Shown here one piece after another: positions 11,962 through 23,401 of a DNA stretch of 64,000 nt (within the stretch, counting starts at the first letter, position 1; the number at the start of each line of letters is the position of its first letter). The notes under the pieces were generated by a model that worked only from the letters and a program-made list of their open reading frames with translations, was not told the DNA's origin and searched no databases. Made by a program: the position numbers and the translations under genes. Source of the DNA: Cladocopium goreaui (Eukaryota > Sar > Dinophyceae > Suessiales > Symbiodiniaceae); NCBI GenBank assembly GCA_947184155.2, contig CAMXCT020000313.1, forward strand, positions 141,972 to 205,971. The letters run 5' to 3'.

Positions 11962-12036
11962 CGTATGTTGACAGCTCCTCATAGCGCAGCACTCGGATGT
12001 GGCCGAAGGTCTCCAACTTCACCTGGTACTGGGAAT
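11962..12036 (-). CDS. Internal exon, unidentified
   Basis: Acceptor AAAAACAG and a GC donor bound 24 codons plus split codons, with SQYQVKLETFGHIRVLRYEE. Composition and codon use contrast strongly with the AT-rich flanks. No family recognised. Confidence 0.6.
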
Positions 12037-12049
12037 CTGTTTTTTTCCA

Positions 12050-12600
12050 CCAGAAAAATATATAATTAGTTGATAATAGATATATATATATATATATAGT
12101 TGTTTTTAAATAAAAATGATATATTTTTTTGATAAACTGATAAAAACATGATGATAGTTTTTTTTTTTTAAAAAAAAATAAGCTGCTATTTACATGATTA
12201 TCTATAATATATATATATAGCTGCTTATATATTTTTGATAATTAGTGTTTAATAGTTAATAATATATCAAAAATATATCATGATAATATATCAAACAACA
12301 TTATTATCAATCATTTCACCTGGAAATAATCTGATTGGTGGAGCAATAACCATCTTGCAAAATATGAAAGTCAATGCGAAGGATTATCCCATATATTATG
12401 GAAAATAAAACATGTTTGAAACCACCAACAAGTAAATAAAAACACTGGCAAATGATTGATCATTAGTTGAGGCGATAAAACAACATGATTATTATGATAA
12501 TTAGTTGAGGTGATATATATATATATATATGAATAATATATATATATATATACATGCTTGAAATATAGTTAGGATAATTCGTTGACATGTGTTTTGTTTT
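12050..12600. repeat. TA-rich tract with a degenerate family B element
   Basis: Several (TA)n runs. At about 12330-12435 a worn copy of the family B element is visible, from CTGATTGGTGG to GAAACCACCAAC. Confidence 0.6.
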
Positions 12601-13009
12601 GTTGTGGTTAGAGACCTCAAAAGGGATAATCCACCGAAAGTTGGAACAACGACACAGTACTTGTAAACCGTTTAGACATCAAACTAGATGTGAATGATAA
12701 TGGAATATTTCTTGAGTTGATATCCTCCAAACTCGCAGGATCATCAGGATCATCCTTTTTTTGACTGAACCTGTCGCAACATTGGTGTTCACCATTTGGG
12801 ACCATTACCCTCCGGTATATCTTCTTGCTGAGTCAGATCCAGTAGGATATCAAATATCATATTAGCAGTTAAGTTTTATTAACTGGCACTTATATTAGTT
12901 GGTATATATTAACTGGCACTTATTAACTGGCACTTATTTTACTAAGTATTAGTTAATTTTATTAACCGGCATATATGACTTCCCAATAGTCCATATCCAC
13001 TAGCCCCAC

Positions 13010-13089
13010 GCCACAAACCAACCGCGCCTTTCGCCGTGCCTCACGGCCATCGGCAGCCAAGGCACGTTTCACCTGGCGAGGAAGGCGTT
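13010..13089 (-). CDS. Internal exon, basic peptide
   Basis: Acceptor CATGAG and a GT donor (GTGGGG) bound 26 codons, including KRALAADGREARRKARL. Strongly basic, coiled-coil-like composition. No family recognised. Confidence 0.5.
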
Positions 13090-14979
13090 CTCATGGCCTT
13101 TTAAACATTGGGGTCAAATCAGTAAATATGCTGGTTTAAGCCGTTGAAACCATATAAGAAAGATGACTATAGTGGCTTTACAGTGGTTTAAACCGTACTA
13201 ATGATGATTCAACTGGGATACATGGATATACAGGGACATCATTTGATAATAGCCAATCTTAAATGGATCTGTGCACCTTTCGGATGTCATTTCGGATGGT
13301 TCGACCAACATGGCTGAACGATCCTTCCAAGGATGACCCTGTGGCCATGGCGTATCTTGCGGTATAAACCGGGTATGAACAATGTTCCATTTTTCAGGGA
13401 AAAACAATGAACCTCATATATTAGATCATAAGCCATCAAACTATGGTACTGTATGTTACTGTACATTTTCATGGCGCTGAAAACCCTTTCTAGATTCTAG
13501 ATTCTAGATACTTCCCCGATGAAATTCCTCAGGGAAAACAGTTGTTGTTATGCACTTAGTTTGCTTTCCTGTCATGTGTATAGGATCGAATCACCGGCTC
13601 AATTCGTGAGCAAACTCCCAGGTTTTGCGCAGTATTTTGCCGCTTTCGCAAACAGTGGCAAACCAAATCATCATAAAAACACATCATAAAATCCCACAAA
13701 ATAAACTATGAACATTTGAACATCATGACAATTATTGAAGGACAGTCATCCATGAAACCCTATAAAACGAACACACATTTTTTCAATCGCCCCTACGCTA
13801 TGCTCGCGCCTGTGGAAGGTCAAAGCTTTCACCATTGGCACGGTGTTCGGGTGGCACCTTGGTATCCCAGAGGCATCCCAGCAGGATCAACTTTTAGTAG
13901 GCACCAATTCGAACATATTCAATGGCCACAATGGCAAATCTGGTTGGTGGTGCAACTTTTCCATCTTGAAAAATGATGGAGTTCGTCAATGGGAAGGATG
14001 ACATCCCATATATGAAATGGAAAATGAACATAAAAGTCATGTTTGAAATCATCAGCCAGAAATTATTGGCAAATTATGTTGTAGGATGTGTTTTGGGATC
14101 TGGAAATTACTCTGACTTGGTGGTTGTCAATGTTAGTAAGTTAATTTAGATATGACTTTCACAAGGCCAGAAGGCAACCTGCCTTCGGACATGCATCTTC
14201 AAAACAAATAAAAAATCACAAAAAACATTTACGTTCCATGCTACCCTTTCCAAATTTCCATGCAATGGATGTAATTAGCCATTTTTTCGGCATTTTAATA
14301 TAATAGTGAGTTTCACAGCTTTACCACACTGCAAGAAGTGGCCCCCCAGTTGTAAGTTGGCAAAACGAACGCCTTCTATATATAACCCCGTAGCAATATA
14401 TCCATCATAAACCCATCCGTACATCAAGTCATGAAACAATTTATACGTCACTACCAGTAACTACCAGTATGTGTAAACAAAATAAATCATCCCAGACTTC
14501 TTTAAAAAATCCAGGACCTGGAAGCCACATGGCCCTGCTGCCGAGCATCCAGGAGCGAGAGCCGCGATTGGGATTGGGCACCGCCTTGGAGGTAGAATCC
14601 CGATCACATAGGATAGATACTGATAGATTTGGAGGAAATCGGGAGGTAGAATCCCATTCATAATATATATATATAAATATGATAGATTTCAACTGGGAGG
14701 TTTGAGGACATCCCACATCATCAAACACGGGCCGCAAGTCTGTAGAATATGGCCATATGTCCAGTTGATTGTGGCAACGCTGGATGAGAGGCTGGAGGTC
14801 CCCATTTTCCCAACATGGTTATCCTACATATATATATATAACGTAATATACGTGAATATACGCGTGTATATATATATATATATAATTATATATATATGTG
14901 TGTGTGTGTCATTGTCTATGCAAATACAAGGGTTCATTCGTTTTTAAAGTGTTCACCCCGTAAATGATGATGTTCCATC
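13090..14979. other. Presumed intron, no exon seen
   Basis: AT-rich. It contains a family B copy at about 13936-14062 (CTGGTTGGTGGT to GTTTGAAATCATCAGCCAG) and (TA)n tracts near 14660 and 14830-14900. Confidence 0.4.
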
Positions 14980-15084
14980 GCCCGCTTGGATTACGGCTCC
15001 CACTGGGCCTCGGGTGCGTGGGATGTTGCGATGATAGCCATACTTCTTCAGCTCCTGCGGTGTGGCTGGGCCAAGCCGACCACT
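14980..15084 (-). CDS. Internal exon, unidentified
   Basis: 35 codons in one clean frame, phase 0 at both ends if an AG acceptor (CCGCCAG) and a GA donor are used. Key stretch: TPQELKKYGYHRNIPRTRGP followed by VGAVIQAG. A GC donor two bases upstream is an alternative. The other two frames read less naturally. No family recognised. Confidence 0.6.
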
Positions 15085-16150
15085 CTGGCGGGTATTCCCC
15101 AAGCGGCAGTATTGATGCATTGTGGGACTTCTTGGTGTGATGTTTTCTCTTTTGTTCCATCATGTTCCATGAACTCGCGGTTTGACGACAAAACCATACA
15201 GCCTCATACTAGGTAGGACAAAATCTTTTCATGATTATTCTCCAGATATCACATAATGCGACCCATTATTTCTCTGTATCTGGACCCATGTTTGGACCAA
15301 AACCTGGGATTTCAACCTCTACTGTCTTTTGATGTGCCCGAACTATAAAGGGTTTTCCCAGACATTCGTCCAAATAAAGTATATCCCCTGATTTTCCCAA
15401 TGTCATATCCCCATCATTCTTGGATTTTAAAGGTAAACATGGATCACATCTTCATTGTTTTCATCAGGTTATATCACCATACGACTATATCGCAAAAAGC
15501 ATGCTGCCCATGAGTTGCAACTTTTATTGAATAACATTTCTCATTTAATTAACCCATGATATCCCCTAGATGTCCAATTGTTGGTTCTATATCCCAACAT
15601 GTCTGCATTGTATCCCATGATATTTTCATTCCACTATCCGACGCTATTCCGTGATTTTCATATTCCCATTATTCCTGTTATAGTTCCATTATATCTCCAT
15701 TAATTCTCCATTAATGTTGGTAAAGCAAGAAAAAACACCACCTAACTCACCATCAATGGGTTGTATAAACATGTATAGAGTGTATAAGCCATCCAAATAT
15801 AGGTGGTTTAATGGTGGTTTCTCTTGTTTCACCAACATGATTCCCATTATGTGGGGGTGTCTTAACCTGGGGAATCCCCAAGTTTGTATAAAATGGTCTA
15901 TGTTGGATGATTTGGGGCTACTTCCATTTTAGGAAACATCCAAGTATGGTGGTTTTTGCATGGTTTTACCATGTTTTACCACCCATACGTATAACCCACA
16001 ATAACATTAAATATTAATGTGGGTAAAACAATGCCATCAACCACCCATGATTGGGAATGGTTTATATCAGCTATCAAAATGGTGACTGGGGGATGGTTTA
16101 AAATAATTTATTATTGTGATAACCACATTAAATCGGATAATTATACTCTG
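15085..16150. other. Presumed intron, no exon seen
   Basis: AT-rich, with CCATTAT and CCCATTAT words. The frame at 15714-15932 is low-complexity and lacks splice context. Confidence 0.4.
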
Positions 16151-16260
16151 ATTACCCTCTGGTAAACTAACATAGCTATGGAAAATCACATTTTTTTATG
16201 GGAAAATCAGCTATAAATATGGGCCATTTTCAATAGCTATGTTAAATTACCAGAGGGTAC
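16151..16260. mobile_element. Family A element abutting a splice donor
   Basis: Runs from TACCCTCTGGTAAACTAACA to GTTAAATTACCAGAGGGTA, with inverted ends. On the minus strand the GT donor of the 16263-16375 exon is followed immediately by this element, so the intron appears to begin with it. Confidence 0.8.
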
Positions 16261-16262
16261 AC

Positions 16263-16375
16263 CAGCTGTAGCCCCTCTTCCGCCATGTCGGCACCGGCCC
16301 ACCGGGCGCCCAAGCCAAGTCTTCAGCGCTGCGCGCAGGGGCGTCCCAACGTGAGGCGGTCAGTGGGTGCATGGC
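16263..16375 (-). CDS. Internal exon, unidentified
   Basis: Acceptor TTTCCACCAG opens 37 codons of GC-rich sequence with MHPLTASRWDAPARSAEDLA and TWRKRGYS. It ends at a GT donor that merges into a family A inverted repeat. The other frames have stops. No domain recognised. Confidence 0.65.
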
Positions 16376-16985
16376 CTGGTGGAAATCGACATCCCCAACA
16401 AAAAGGTGGGAAAAAGGTTGGAAAATGATGGAACATCATGGAAAATCAGGGAAAATCATGGAAAATCAGGGAACATCATGGAAAATCACGAAGCAAATCA
16501 TGGGTGAATCATGGAACATCTGGGTTTCGAAGTTCTAAGTTGCGATTTTCTTCAAAACGTGGCGCTTAACCACTAAGATCAGTTTGGACATCAGGTGCTG
16601 TTGTGTCTTGTTTGACACAGCCTGGGGGGTTTAACCACTTAGGTCAGTTTGGAAATCATGTGAGATGGTGATTTTGTTCAGAAAACTTGGCGTTGGATAA
16701 ACAACAAATTGGATTTTCTTTGTTGGAAAATCGAAATTGGGATTTCATGAGCGAAGCTCTGGATTCAACAATTGGTAGTGACAGATCCATGGATTTATCA
16801 ATTTGAAGGAAAATATGGGGAACAATCACGGGTATTTGCCTAAAAGCGGTTCCCTTCTCAAAAAAAGTGTTTTGCCTTTCATCCAATTCTGTTGGGTTTA
16901 TGATGGTTTATGTGGAATTGGAGGTCAACAACTTGAGTGCTGTGCTTTATTTAACCAAGTTTAGTAATCCCATTTTTGTTGGCGC

Positions 16986-17057
16986 GATGCGAGAGAAAGC
17001 ACCCCTGATTCCTCAAGGCCCCGCAGCCAACGAACATCACATCACATCTATTACCCT
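16986..17057 (-). CDS. Internal exon starting inside a family A repeat end
   Basis: The acceptor AG lies within the terminal repeat of the family A element at 17052-17150, so the last six bases of the element (AGGGTA) become exon. The frame then reads CDVMFVGCGALRNQGCFLSH to a GC donor. This is the only frame open across the junction. Confidence 0.55.
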
Positions 17058-17150
17058 CTGCTAATTTAACATAGCTATTGAAAATAACCATTTATAGTTG
17101 ATTTACCCATTAAAAATTGTGATTTTCAATAGTTATGTTAGTTTACCAGA
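17052..17150. mobile_element. Family A element supplying a splice acceptor
   Basis: Begins TACCCTCTGCTAATTTAACA and ends GTTATGTTAGTTTACCAGA. On the minus strand it forms the 3' end of the intron before the 16986-17057 exon. Confidence 0.75.
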
Positions 17151-17246
17151 AATGATAATTTCCCTTATCACTTCTGGTTTCGCACGTAGAAATTAGAATC
17201 ACCATTTCCGATGTATGCCTGGTTGCACTTGCAGGCGCCCTGTTAC

Positions 17247-17362
17247 AGGGCACATTTCCCAAGATCTTGGGCCGCTGGCCCTGGGACAAGTCTTTGGCTC
17301 ATCTCCCAGTGTTCTTTCTGGTTCCTCCTGGGACGAGTTAACACGACCATCACCGTCTTTAT
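17247..17362 (-). CDS. Exon with an EF-hand-like calcium loop
   Basis: The 38 codons start with a split codon that can give DKDGDGRVNSSQEE. This matches the EF-hand loop at positions 1, 3, 5, 6 and 8 (D, D, D, G, V), but position 12 is Q rather than E. The acceptor AG is the last two bases of the family B element at 17361-17466; the donor is canonical (GTAACA). The rest (ERTLGDEPKTC) is unrecognised. A weak or degenerate calcium site is possible, but one loop alone is thin evidence. Confidence 0.55.
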
Positions 17363-17466
17363 CTGGTTGGTGGTTGAGCCACCCGTCTGAAAAATATTAG
17401 CCAGTGGTGGTTATTATTCCCAATACATGGTAAAATAAAAAATGTTCCAAGTCACCGACCAGTTAT
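17361..17466. mobile_element. Family B element supplying a splice acceptor
   Basis: Inverted ends CTGGTTGGTGGTT and a worn AAGTCACCGACCAG, with internal CCCAATACATGG. Its minus-strand end ACCAACCAG is the acceptor of the 17247-17362 exon. Confidence 0.8.
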
Positions 17467-18008
17467 CCGTGTTCACATTGGAGCAAGCATGATGGAACAT
17501 GATGTAGACATCCTTGGGATAGGAGCGGGGATGTAATTGGGATTCATTCAGAGTATAAAAAACAATTTGGTATGGCATTTGGGTGTGTCTGAAATCCTGG
17601 TTTGACCACATAAAATGGCAGTTTTACCGCAAGCACCCCTTGTTCTGGCCGCAAATCGTTTCTGGAGAACAACTCCTGGTTTGTGGGTTGAATCCGATTT
17701 TCTGGCCATGATATGTTTTTGCAATTTTCATCAATTTCTACAAACAACAAACACCGTTTGAGAGATGCAGCGGGCAAAATAAGGGCGGTGATCTGTAGAC
17801 AAATTTGGTGATGGGCACTTAAGATTCACTTTACTTTGTAGCTGGTATATTAAAATTGATCGAAACAAACAAACACATTCTGCATGTGAAGGAAAGCAAT
17901 ATTGTATGCCCTGCCAAACCCTGCCATTTTCTGTTTTTCTTTGGGTGGAAATAATGAACCCATTGTCATTGTCAGGGTTGATTTACAGCACACAGCGCGA
18001 ACGTGCGC

Positions 18009-18140
18009 GAAGGTTCGCTAACTGTTCCAACCCAGCCACCCAGTGCCACCCCAAGTCCTTGGGACGAAACCGCCAGCGTTGCGCACCACCCACCCATTCC
18101 CCGCGCGTCTTCGGAACACTTCTCTTCCGTGTCGGAGAGC
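18009..18140 (-). CDS. Probable exon, frame uncertain
   Basis: GC-rich island after acceptor TAGCTCAG. Two frames are open throughout and a third over most of its length; the best by third-position GC carries WVGGAQRWRFRPKDLGWHW. The GCGCAACGCTGGCG core resembles the CAACGCTGGCGTCC core of the 11223-11335 exon, which may be chance. A GC donor is possible at 18008-18007. Unidentified. Confidence 0.4.
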
Positions 18141-18699
18141 CTGAGCTAAACATGGCTAAACCATCCCAGTGCTTCCCTTAAATTTCGATGTGGTTAACAA
18201 CCCACAAGTGGGGACAACGTGGGACAACAGTCTGTTGAATATAAACTACGTGTTACTGGCCGGCCAAAAGGTCTCATGGTGATATGTGGTTTCAACGTCA
18301 TTTTTTAGAAAAACGAAGTGGCTAGCTCTTCATGATAACTGCGAGTGTCAAAGGGGCAGCATGCGGACATTGAAACATGAAAAACCAACAGCTTTATCGC
18401 AACAGATTGTAGGATATTGTAGATCGTTTTTGGAATCCTTTTGCGGATGAATTTGAAAGGTGACCCCGAACCTCAGAAACTCGTGGAGGATTGCTCGCCC
18501 GTTTTTTTTTCTAGTTTCAATCGCTGGTTCGCGACATGGCTGCGGACCGCGTATGCAAGAAATAACTGCACAGCGTAAAAATTACTGGCCGAGCGTTACA
18601 GTTCAATCACTGATTTTTTAAAACCTGGCTGGCCAGCATGGGTTACTATATCTACAGTTCGATCTGGGGTCTTTAGTGATTTTTGTGTCTTGGGCTGCG

Positions 18700-18845
18700 A
18701 GCTGCCCACCAACGGGTATGGCTGCCATGTTTACTTTCTGCTCATCCGCCTCTGGGTGCATGGCTTGCTTGGCAAAAGTCCGACAATGAGCGGCTGATCA
18801 ATGGCAACTGCGCGGCTGCACAGGGTGCTTTCAAACGTTCGTTGA
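18700..18845 (-). CDS. Probable exon, frame uncertain
   Basis: GC-rich island with competing minus frames. One contains RFNERLKAPCAAAQLPLISR, another runs AKQAMHPEADEQKVNMAAIP. QAMHP also occurs in the 16263-16375 exon. No clear donor; unidentified. Confidence 0.35.
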
Positions 18846-20019
18846 AGCGTCCCTGCCGTGGCTAGGGCTATGGACTGGGTGGTTGAACAAGAAAAAACGA
18901 TTCAACCAACAACATATGCGGATTTGCTTGGATATATTGGCAAAAACAATGTGAAATCTGGGTGCCTGAAAATAGGGTATGCCCCTATTCAGGTATTTAA
19001 ATCAACGGAAAATCGTGCTCACAGGTTAAACTTTAGGGATGCCGCGTTTTCAATCAAATCCACAACCAGGTAAGTTCAACCATGAAAAAAAGGATGTTTG
19101 CGGACGCTGAATGACAAAATATGGGGAGGATGGCATCGGTAAGATGCCGGTGCCTAGCGTAACTGGGGATCAGATCAGAGGTGATTGAAATTGGTTAAAC
19201 TTTTTGTTTCTCAAAATATAACCAAAATATCCGACCAAAGAACAAGCGAGATGTCTCATACGTCTAGAACTAGAGGAACAATGAAGTGATAGCAAACATC
19301 AAGAAATCTGAAAACAGTTCAACAGTGTTGCGCACACACTCTTATCATGTTGCTGGTGTATATATATATATAAAATTATAAATAAAAACTTCTCTCTCTC
19401 TATATATATGCATATACACATGCATGTGTATATACATATAAGTAAACACACACATATATATAACATGAACATTATTGAACTAATATATCCAGATATGGAT
19501 TGTTTTTATACCCATGTCTCCCCCAACCAACATCAAGCCGGTGACTCGCCGAACCTCAGGCAGCTCCATGGCGTATGCCCAGCACAGATGGTGCGGGAGC
19601 TACGTGTATGGAAGGTATGGATATGAGAACTTGCGTAGGGAGACTATGTAAAAAATGTTTGTTACCTTTTCTGAAGAACACACACACATATATATATATA
19701 TATATGTATATATATATGTATATATGTATGTAAATGCATATCTGTACATACACATGTATATATATATATATACAATATCCCGTATCCCCATGAACATGGC
19801 AAAAGATGCAAGAATTGGTCAATCCACCCAAGGGTTTTTGCAAAAAAGATGCTGTCAGAACTGGGTGCATTGTCTATGCGGAGGATTCTCCTGTGTGTGC
19901 ATCCATTGATGCAGACCCATGGGCGATGATATCTCAAGCCTGCTTGGTACCACGAAGTGATTGCTAGCCATGGCTGGAGTTCTCTTATATGCGGAATGCA
20001 CCGATGATTTACCCAGCTA
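18846..20019. other. Presumed intron, no exon seen
   Basis: Includes (TA)n microsatellites around 19360-19470 and 19680-19770. Frames across these are repeat artefacts. Confidence 0.4.
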
Positions 20020-20222
20020 GCAACTTAAATGATCCAAATGTTGCAATTTGCGACATCCACGCGGCCCCTGCACTGTGGATGGCCCTTTGGGCACCAAGTG
20101 CTGATTTTGAACCAAAACGCCGGGCATGTTGGGAGATATGACCTGGCAAAGGCGAGCGCAAAAAATTAACACCAGCCCATCATGAGTTTGGCTGTTCTGC
20201 GAAACGACCGGTGTGAACAGCA
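20020..20222 (-). CDS. Weak exon candidate
   Basis: A minus frame stays open through a moderately GC-rich stretch. The most protein-like part, after CCAG near 20138, reads ISPNMPGVLVQNQHLVPKG. Splice sites are not clear. Confidence 0.3.
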
Positions 20223-20344
20223 AAGCCTTTGGGCTATATTATATATTCCAGAAACATATAATACTATAGAATGTATATATATATATCCCAGAAAAATAAT
20301 ACGTATATGTATACACAACATAGTTGGCCTATGTTGCCCTTTCA

Positions 20345-20445
20345 ATAAAAGCAGCGTCATCTTTTCTGCACTGCGACATTCCCCCGGTTGCGCAGTGTTC
20401 CCCAGGCCGCTCAGCTGAGCGACTCCTGTGCCGGATCAAGTGGAC
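20345..20445 (-). CDS. Weak exon candidate
   Basis: Minus frame with RHRSRSAERPGEHCATGG and SQCRKDDAAFIER. GC-rich relative to flanks; boundaries unresolved. Confidence 0.35.
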
Positions 20446-20658
20446 TCCACCAATTTTCCTCATTTTGAATGGTAAAGAAACCATGGAAATACCGGTTTCA
20501 ATTTTCCCCAAACCAATCCATTGATAGACAATAGACCAAAGAGATATCACCATGATTAGTGGCGTTAATCATAAGAGATATCACCATGATATCACCAGAA
20601 TTCTGAGGCGTTAGAGCCGATTTGCGGTAGATTTTAGAGCCATGTAGAGCCATCCGGC

Positions 20659-20727
20659 CTCATCAACCTCGCCGGCCGCAGCCTGGAATGGCGACATGGT
20701 GCTGCTCGCCGGTATGGTCGGGGTGGT
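20659..20727 (-). CDS. Exon candidate, unidentified
   Basis: GC-rich island with PTIPASSTMSPFQAAAGEVD followed by EAGWLYM on the minus strand, high third-position GC. Boundaries approximate. Confidence 0.45.
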
Positions 20728-21156
20728 GTATGGTAACTTCTAAACCGTAAGTCGAATAACTTACTGGTGCGTTTTACGTAGGGTTGCTGGATGGGTTGCT
20801 GGAGGTTGCTGGGATGATTATGAATATTTATGAATTGTTCTTGTGGATCGTTCCCGAAAATTCCCTACTAACTTAGCACCAGATAATTCATCTAAAGCGG
20901 TCATCCATCTGGACCGATGATTGAAATTCATGGCAAAACAACCACAGAATTACCACAGTTCAAGCAGCATTTGGTAGCTATATCATGCTATATCATTAGT
21001 TACTAGTTGGAAAATGAGCAAATTTTAAGCTCAACCTGTGATTTAATCATATTTAATCACTTTCAATGGGCAGGTAGCTAAATATTGGGGGCCGTTAATT
21101 CTCACCATGGTTATCTACAACCAGTCACCGGAAATATCTCAAATGGAGACATACAT

Positions 21157-21262
21157 ATCTGATTGGTGGTTTCAATCCCTCTGAAAAATATGAAAGTCAG
21201 TTGGGATGATGAAATTCCCAATATATGGAACAATAAAAGCCATGTTTGAAACCACCAACCAG
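21157..21262. mobile_element. Family B element
   Basis: CTGATTGGTGGTTTCAATCC to CATGTTTGAAACCACCAACCAG, with internal CTCTGAAAAATATGAAAGTC and TTCCCAATATATGG. Confidence 0.8.
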
Positions 21263-21316
21263 ATATAAATGCCCTTACATATATCGTGGAAATACATATT
21301 TAAACATCCCAGCTGC

Positions 21317-21384
21317 CACGAAGACGAAGCCACGAAGCCCGGCGAGCCGGACTCCGCAGACCATCCCGCACACCGCCAGCAGCG
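21317..21384 (-). CDS. Membrane-like exon
   Basis: Acceptor CTATTAG and a GC donor bound 22 codons, LLAVCGMVCGVRLAGLRGFV plus FV. This is hydrophobic enough for one transmembrane helix and implies that at least one gene in the 11-22 kb series encodes a membrane protein. Family unknown. Confidence 0.55.
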
Positions 21385-21602
21385 CTAATAGCGGTTTCTG
21401 ATGCCCCCAAAATACGAACATTCAATCAGCAAAATGATTTCTAAATAGCAAATAGACTGTAATATACTAAATGATTATACTCCTGTATCTTCTGGGATTG
21501 ACAGCCCCTAAGTGAAAAACAAGGTGTGTCTTTAGGCTATCTCTCTTGTGTTTCTTGCAAGATTAGGCCAATGCGGCCTATAGCCATATAATTAATGCCA
21601 TA

Positions 21603-21721
21603 CCCTGAGGTAATCAAACATGGCAATGGAAAATCCACTGTAGATGATTTCCCATGAAAACCTTCATTTTTAGAGGATTTTTAATTACCATGTTTGATAT
21701 TGTTTGATTACCAGAGGGTAT
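21603..21721. mobile_element. Family A element, diverged
   Basis: TACCCTGAGGTAATCAAACATGG to TGATTACCAGAGGGTATA, with inverted ends. The inner sequence is longer and less conserved than in other copies. Confidence 0.6.
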
Positions 21722-21782
21722 AGCTATATCTCAGTTCTTGCTAGATGCTTCAGTCTTGTTGCTTCAAAGGGAGTCCTTTTTA

Positions 21783-21858
21783 GGTGGGAGATGGCGTTGC
21801 ACGACGATGTGTCCTCAAGTCATTCCAGTACCCCAAGTCACCGTTGAAAGACACACTT
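21783..21858 (-). CDS. Weak exon candidate
   Basis: Minus frame SVSFNGDLGYWNDLRTHRRA in a modestly GC-rich island. Boundaries unresolved. Confidence 0.35.
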
Positions 21859-22107
21859 CCAAATTCTTGCTTATACCCTACATTAAAAATAAAAAAACAT
21901 AAAATGAGAGTATAAAAGTCTAATTGGAGTATATCATCTTATATCATCCATTATATCATCTTAAACCATCTTATATCATCTTAATAGCACCAAGCAAGAA
22001 TTCAACCATGACTTACCATAAGATTTTTAAAAGGAACTATATAATACTATATATATATATAACCTTAATATCACCCAGGGGATGTTTAATATGATAATAT
22101 ATATATT

Positions 22108-22309
22108 AGCTTTTTTGAAAGTCTCGTAAAAGGTAGTGATCTTGGAGAGCGTACGTCTGGTGACGAGTGCAAATTAACGTGGTGACGGACGTGCGTACGA
22201 CCCAGCGTACGTGTAAGCGTGCGAGTGGACGGACGCGTGGCGTACGAGTGGACGGACGAGTTTGCCTAGAAGCTTTAAAAACACCTTTTACGAGACTTTT
22301 AAAAAAGCT
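22108..22309. mobile_element. 202-bp inverted-repeat element (MITE-like)
   Basis: 27-bp terminal inverted repeats (22108-22134 and 22283-22309) with one mismatch, AGCTTTTTTGAAAGTCTCGT. It is inserted in a TA-rich stretch. The GC-rich interior is packed with CGTACG and GGACG words. No coding capacity. Confidence 0.8.
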
Positions 22310-23103
22310 AATATATATATATATATTAAGTGATATGGTCACTATTAAACCACTATGGTCACCAGAGGGTAAATCCACCACATCTAATCCCATTAAACCA
22401 CCATAAAATCAACCAGTGACATTCACCATAAAAACCCATTAAACCAATGATATGGTCACTATTAAACCACCATAAAATCAACCAGTGATATATTCCATTA
22501 ATGTGATATATTCCCATTAAATCCCATTAAATCCCTTTTAAACCACCTATATATATATATATATATATTCCATGATCGAAGGAAGTTTAGAAGTCAAACT
22601 TCCGACAATATGGACAGATGAAAAGCAGAGCAGGGCAGAGGCAGAGAGAAGGGGAAGATTAGAAGAGAGAAGATCAGAAGAGAAAGAGTAAGAGGACAGA
22701 AGATACAGATGCGCGAAAAGGTAGGAAAGCCGCGAAACACTGCGTTTTTCCAATGATTTGTGGCTCCGGAGTGCTAAATTTCACAAACCAGGTTCGGTGA
22801 AGTACTTAAGTTTCTGCCTAGTACTTTATATATTTTATATAAAATAAAAAATAAAAACCTATCGATTCCAATGATGCCATGTGAATGACCTCAAAGCTGA
22901 GCCAACTGCCTTGAGTTACTGTACAATTGATATGTGAAAAGTATATAGTTGATTTACTTGTGTGTGTGCGCGTTACAGTTTTGCTGTTTCACTCCTTCGA
23001 CTTCTGTCATCAGTGTCGCACAGCCGATTCGTGTAGAAATTTCACACAAAGTTGATCTCAACAAGCAATTGTTTCAAGTCAGCATTATAGATTTGGAAAA
23101 GAA

Positions 23104-23151
23104 AAAGTTAAAGTACAAGTCTCAAAATTTTGAGACTTGTACTTTAACTTT
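23104..23151. repeat. 48-bp perfect palindrome
   Basis: AAAGTTAAAGTACAAGTCTC and on to AAAA, followed directly by its reverse complement with no spacer. It lies inside the nested TIR element. Confidence 0.95.
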
Positions 23152-23312
23152 GTGCATGACATAATTTGGATAAAACAACAGAAAAAAATAGCTCAAAATC
23201 CTAAATCTGCCCTACAACAAGTCAAAGTACAGGTGTACTTTAGCTATTTTGTATGCAGATTTGAGAAAAAAAGATTCTTTTTTTTGTATCTTTTCCCAAA
23301 TTCTGTCATACA

Positions 23313-23401
23313 AAAAGTTAAAGTACAAGTCCCAAAGTTAAAGTACAAGTCTCAAAATTTGAGACTTGTACTTTAACTTTGGGACTTGTACTTTAACTTT
23401 T
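23313..23401. repeat. Perfect inverted repeat, 44-bp arms, 1-base spacer
   Basis: Each arm carries two copies of the AGTTAAAGTACAAGTC word also used by the 23104 palindrome. A single strand would fold into a very stable hairpin. Confidence 0.95.
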
